From Bacteroidota bacterium (lineage in GTDB: Bacteria; Bacteroidota; Bacteroidia; M30B66), in NCBI GenBank assembly GCA_020438185.1, contig JAGQVC010000105.1, positions 1 through 6,366 of the forward strand: a stretch of DNA of 6,366 nucleotides. The letters run 5' to 3'. Of this stretch, positions 6,335 to 6,366 are shown one piece after another; the stretch's first letter is position 1; each line of letters starts with the position of its first letter. The position numbers and the translations under genes are program-made. A model generated the notes under the pieces. The model did not search any database. It was not told the origin of the DNA and was given only the letters and a program-made list of their open reading frames with translations.

Positions 6335-6347
6335 TGATAAAAATCAT
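6334..6347. repeat. Short dyad ATGAT-aaaa-ATCAT upstream of feoAB
   Basis: This 5-bp inverted repeat with a 4-base A spacer overlaps the -33 box of the feo promoter candidate by one base. It contains TGATAA, similar to half of a Fur site, so it may be a second weak regulator site. Short AT-rich dyads are common by chance. Confidence 0.3.
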
Positions 6348-6350
6348 ATC

Positions 6351-6363
6351 CACCCGAAGGGTG
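6351..6363. terminator. GC-rich hairpin at the window edge, possible terminator of the gene upstream of feoA
   Basis: CACCC-GAA-GGGTG forms a 5-bp GC-rich stem with a 3-base loop. Read on the minus strand, a TTTTT run begins 7 bases after the stem, so the hairpin could end transcription of an upstream minus-strand gene outside the window. The stem is short and the T run is displaced, so this is weak. Confidence 0.3.
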
Positions 6364-6366
6364 TGA

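Overview
The window looks like ordinary chromosome from a member of the Bacteroidota. The evidence is a pair of type IX secretion system (T9SS) sorting proteins, several candidate promoters of the Bacteroidota form (-33 TTTG, -7 TAnnTTTG), and the lack of clear Shine-Dalgarno sites. I cannot place it below phylum level. Seven genes, one of them partial, fill almost the whole window. There are no tRNA or rRNA genes, CRISPR arrays, insertion sequences or transposases. The largest gap is 184 bp, at 1531-1714.

Layout from left to right. On the minus strand, a PorV/PorQ-family outer-membrane protein (1530 to 439) is followed 6 bp later by the N-terminal 144 codons of a secreted C25-peptidase-like protein of the PorU2 type (432 running off position 1). 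These form one transcription unit and probably one T9SS sorting or anchoring module. Across a 184-bp divergent intergenic region, the plus strand carries an integral-membrane acyltransferase-3 family protein (1715-2908). Its 3' end overlaps by 23 bp the start of pssA, phosphatidylserine synthase (2886-3602). pssA then meets purS (3853 to 3599, minus strand) tail to tail, and the two stop codons share the palindrome TTAA. Upstream of purS on the minus strand is the ferrous iron uptake operon feoA-feoB (6273 to 3924), whose two genes overlap or abut.

Functionally there are four unrelated modules: T9SS cargo handling, membrane lipid synthesis with an attached acyltransferase, one subunit of a split purine-synthesis enzyme (its PurL and PurQ partners are not here), and Fe(II) import. 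The clearest regulatory signal is in front of feoA. A promoter-like pair of boxes with 18-bp spacing is followed by a perfect 7-1-7 palindrome, TTAGAATGATTCTAA, which would lie across the expected transcription start. This suits a metal-dependent repressor of the Fur or DtxR type.

I see no strong candidate for a completely new system. The points most worth a second look are the AT-rich acyltransferase joined by overlap to pssA, its altered WSxxVxxQF motif, the PorV2/PorU2 pair, and the feoA operator.
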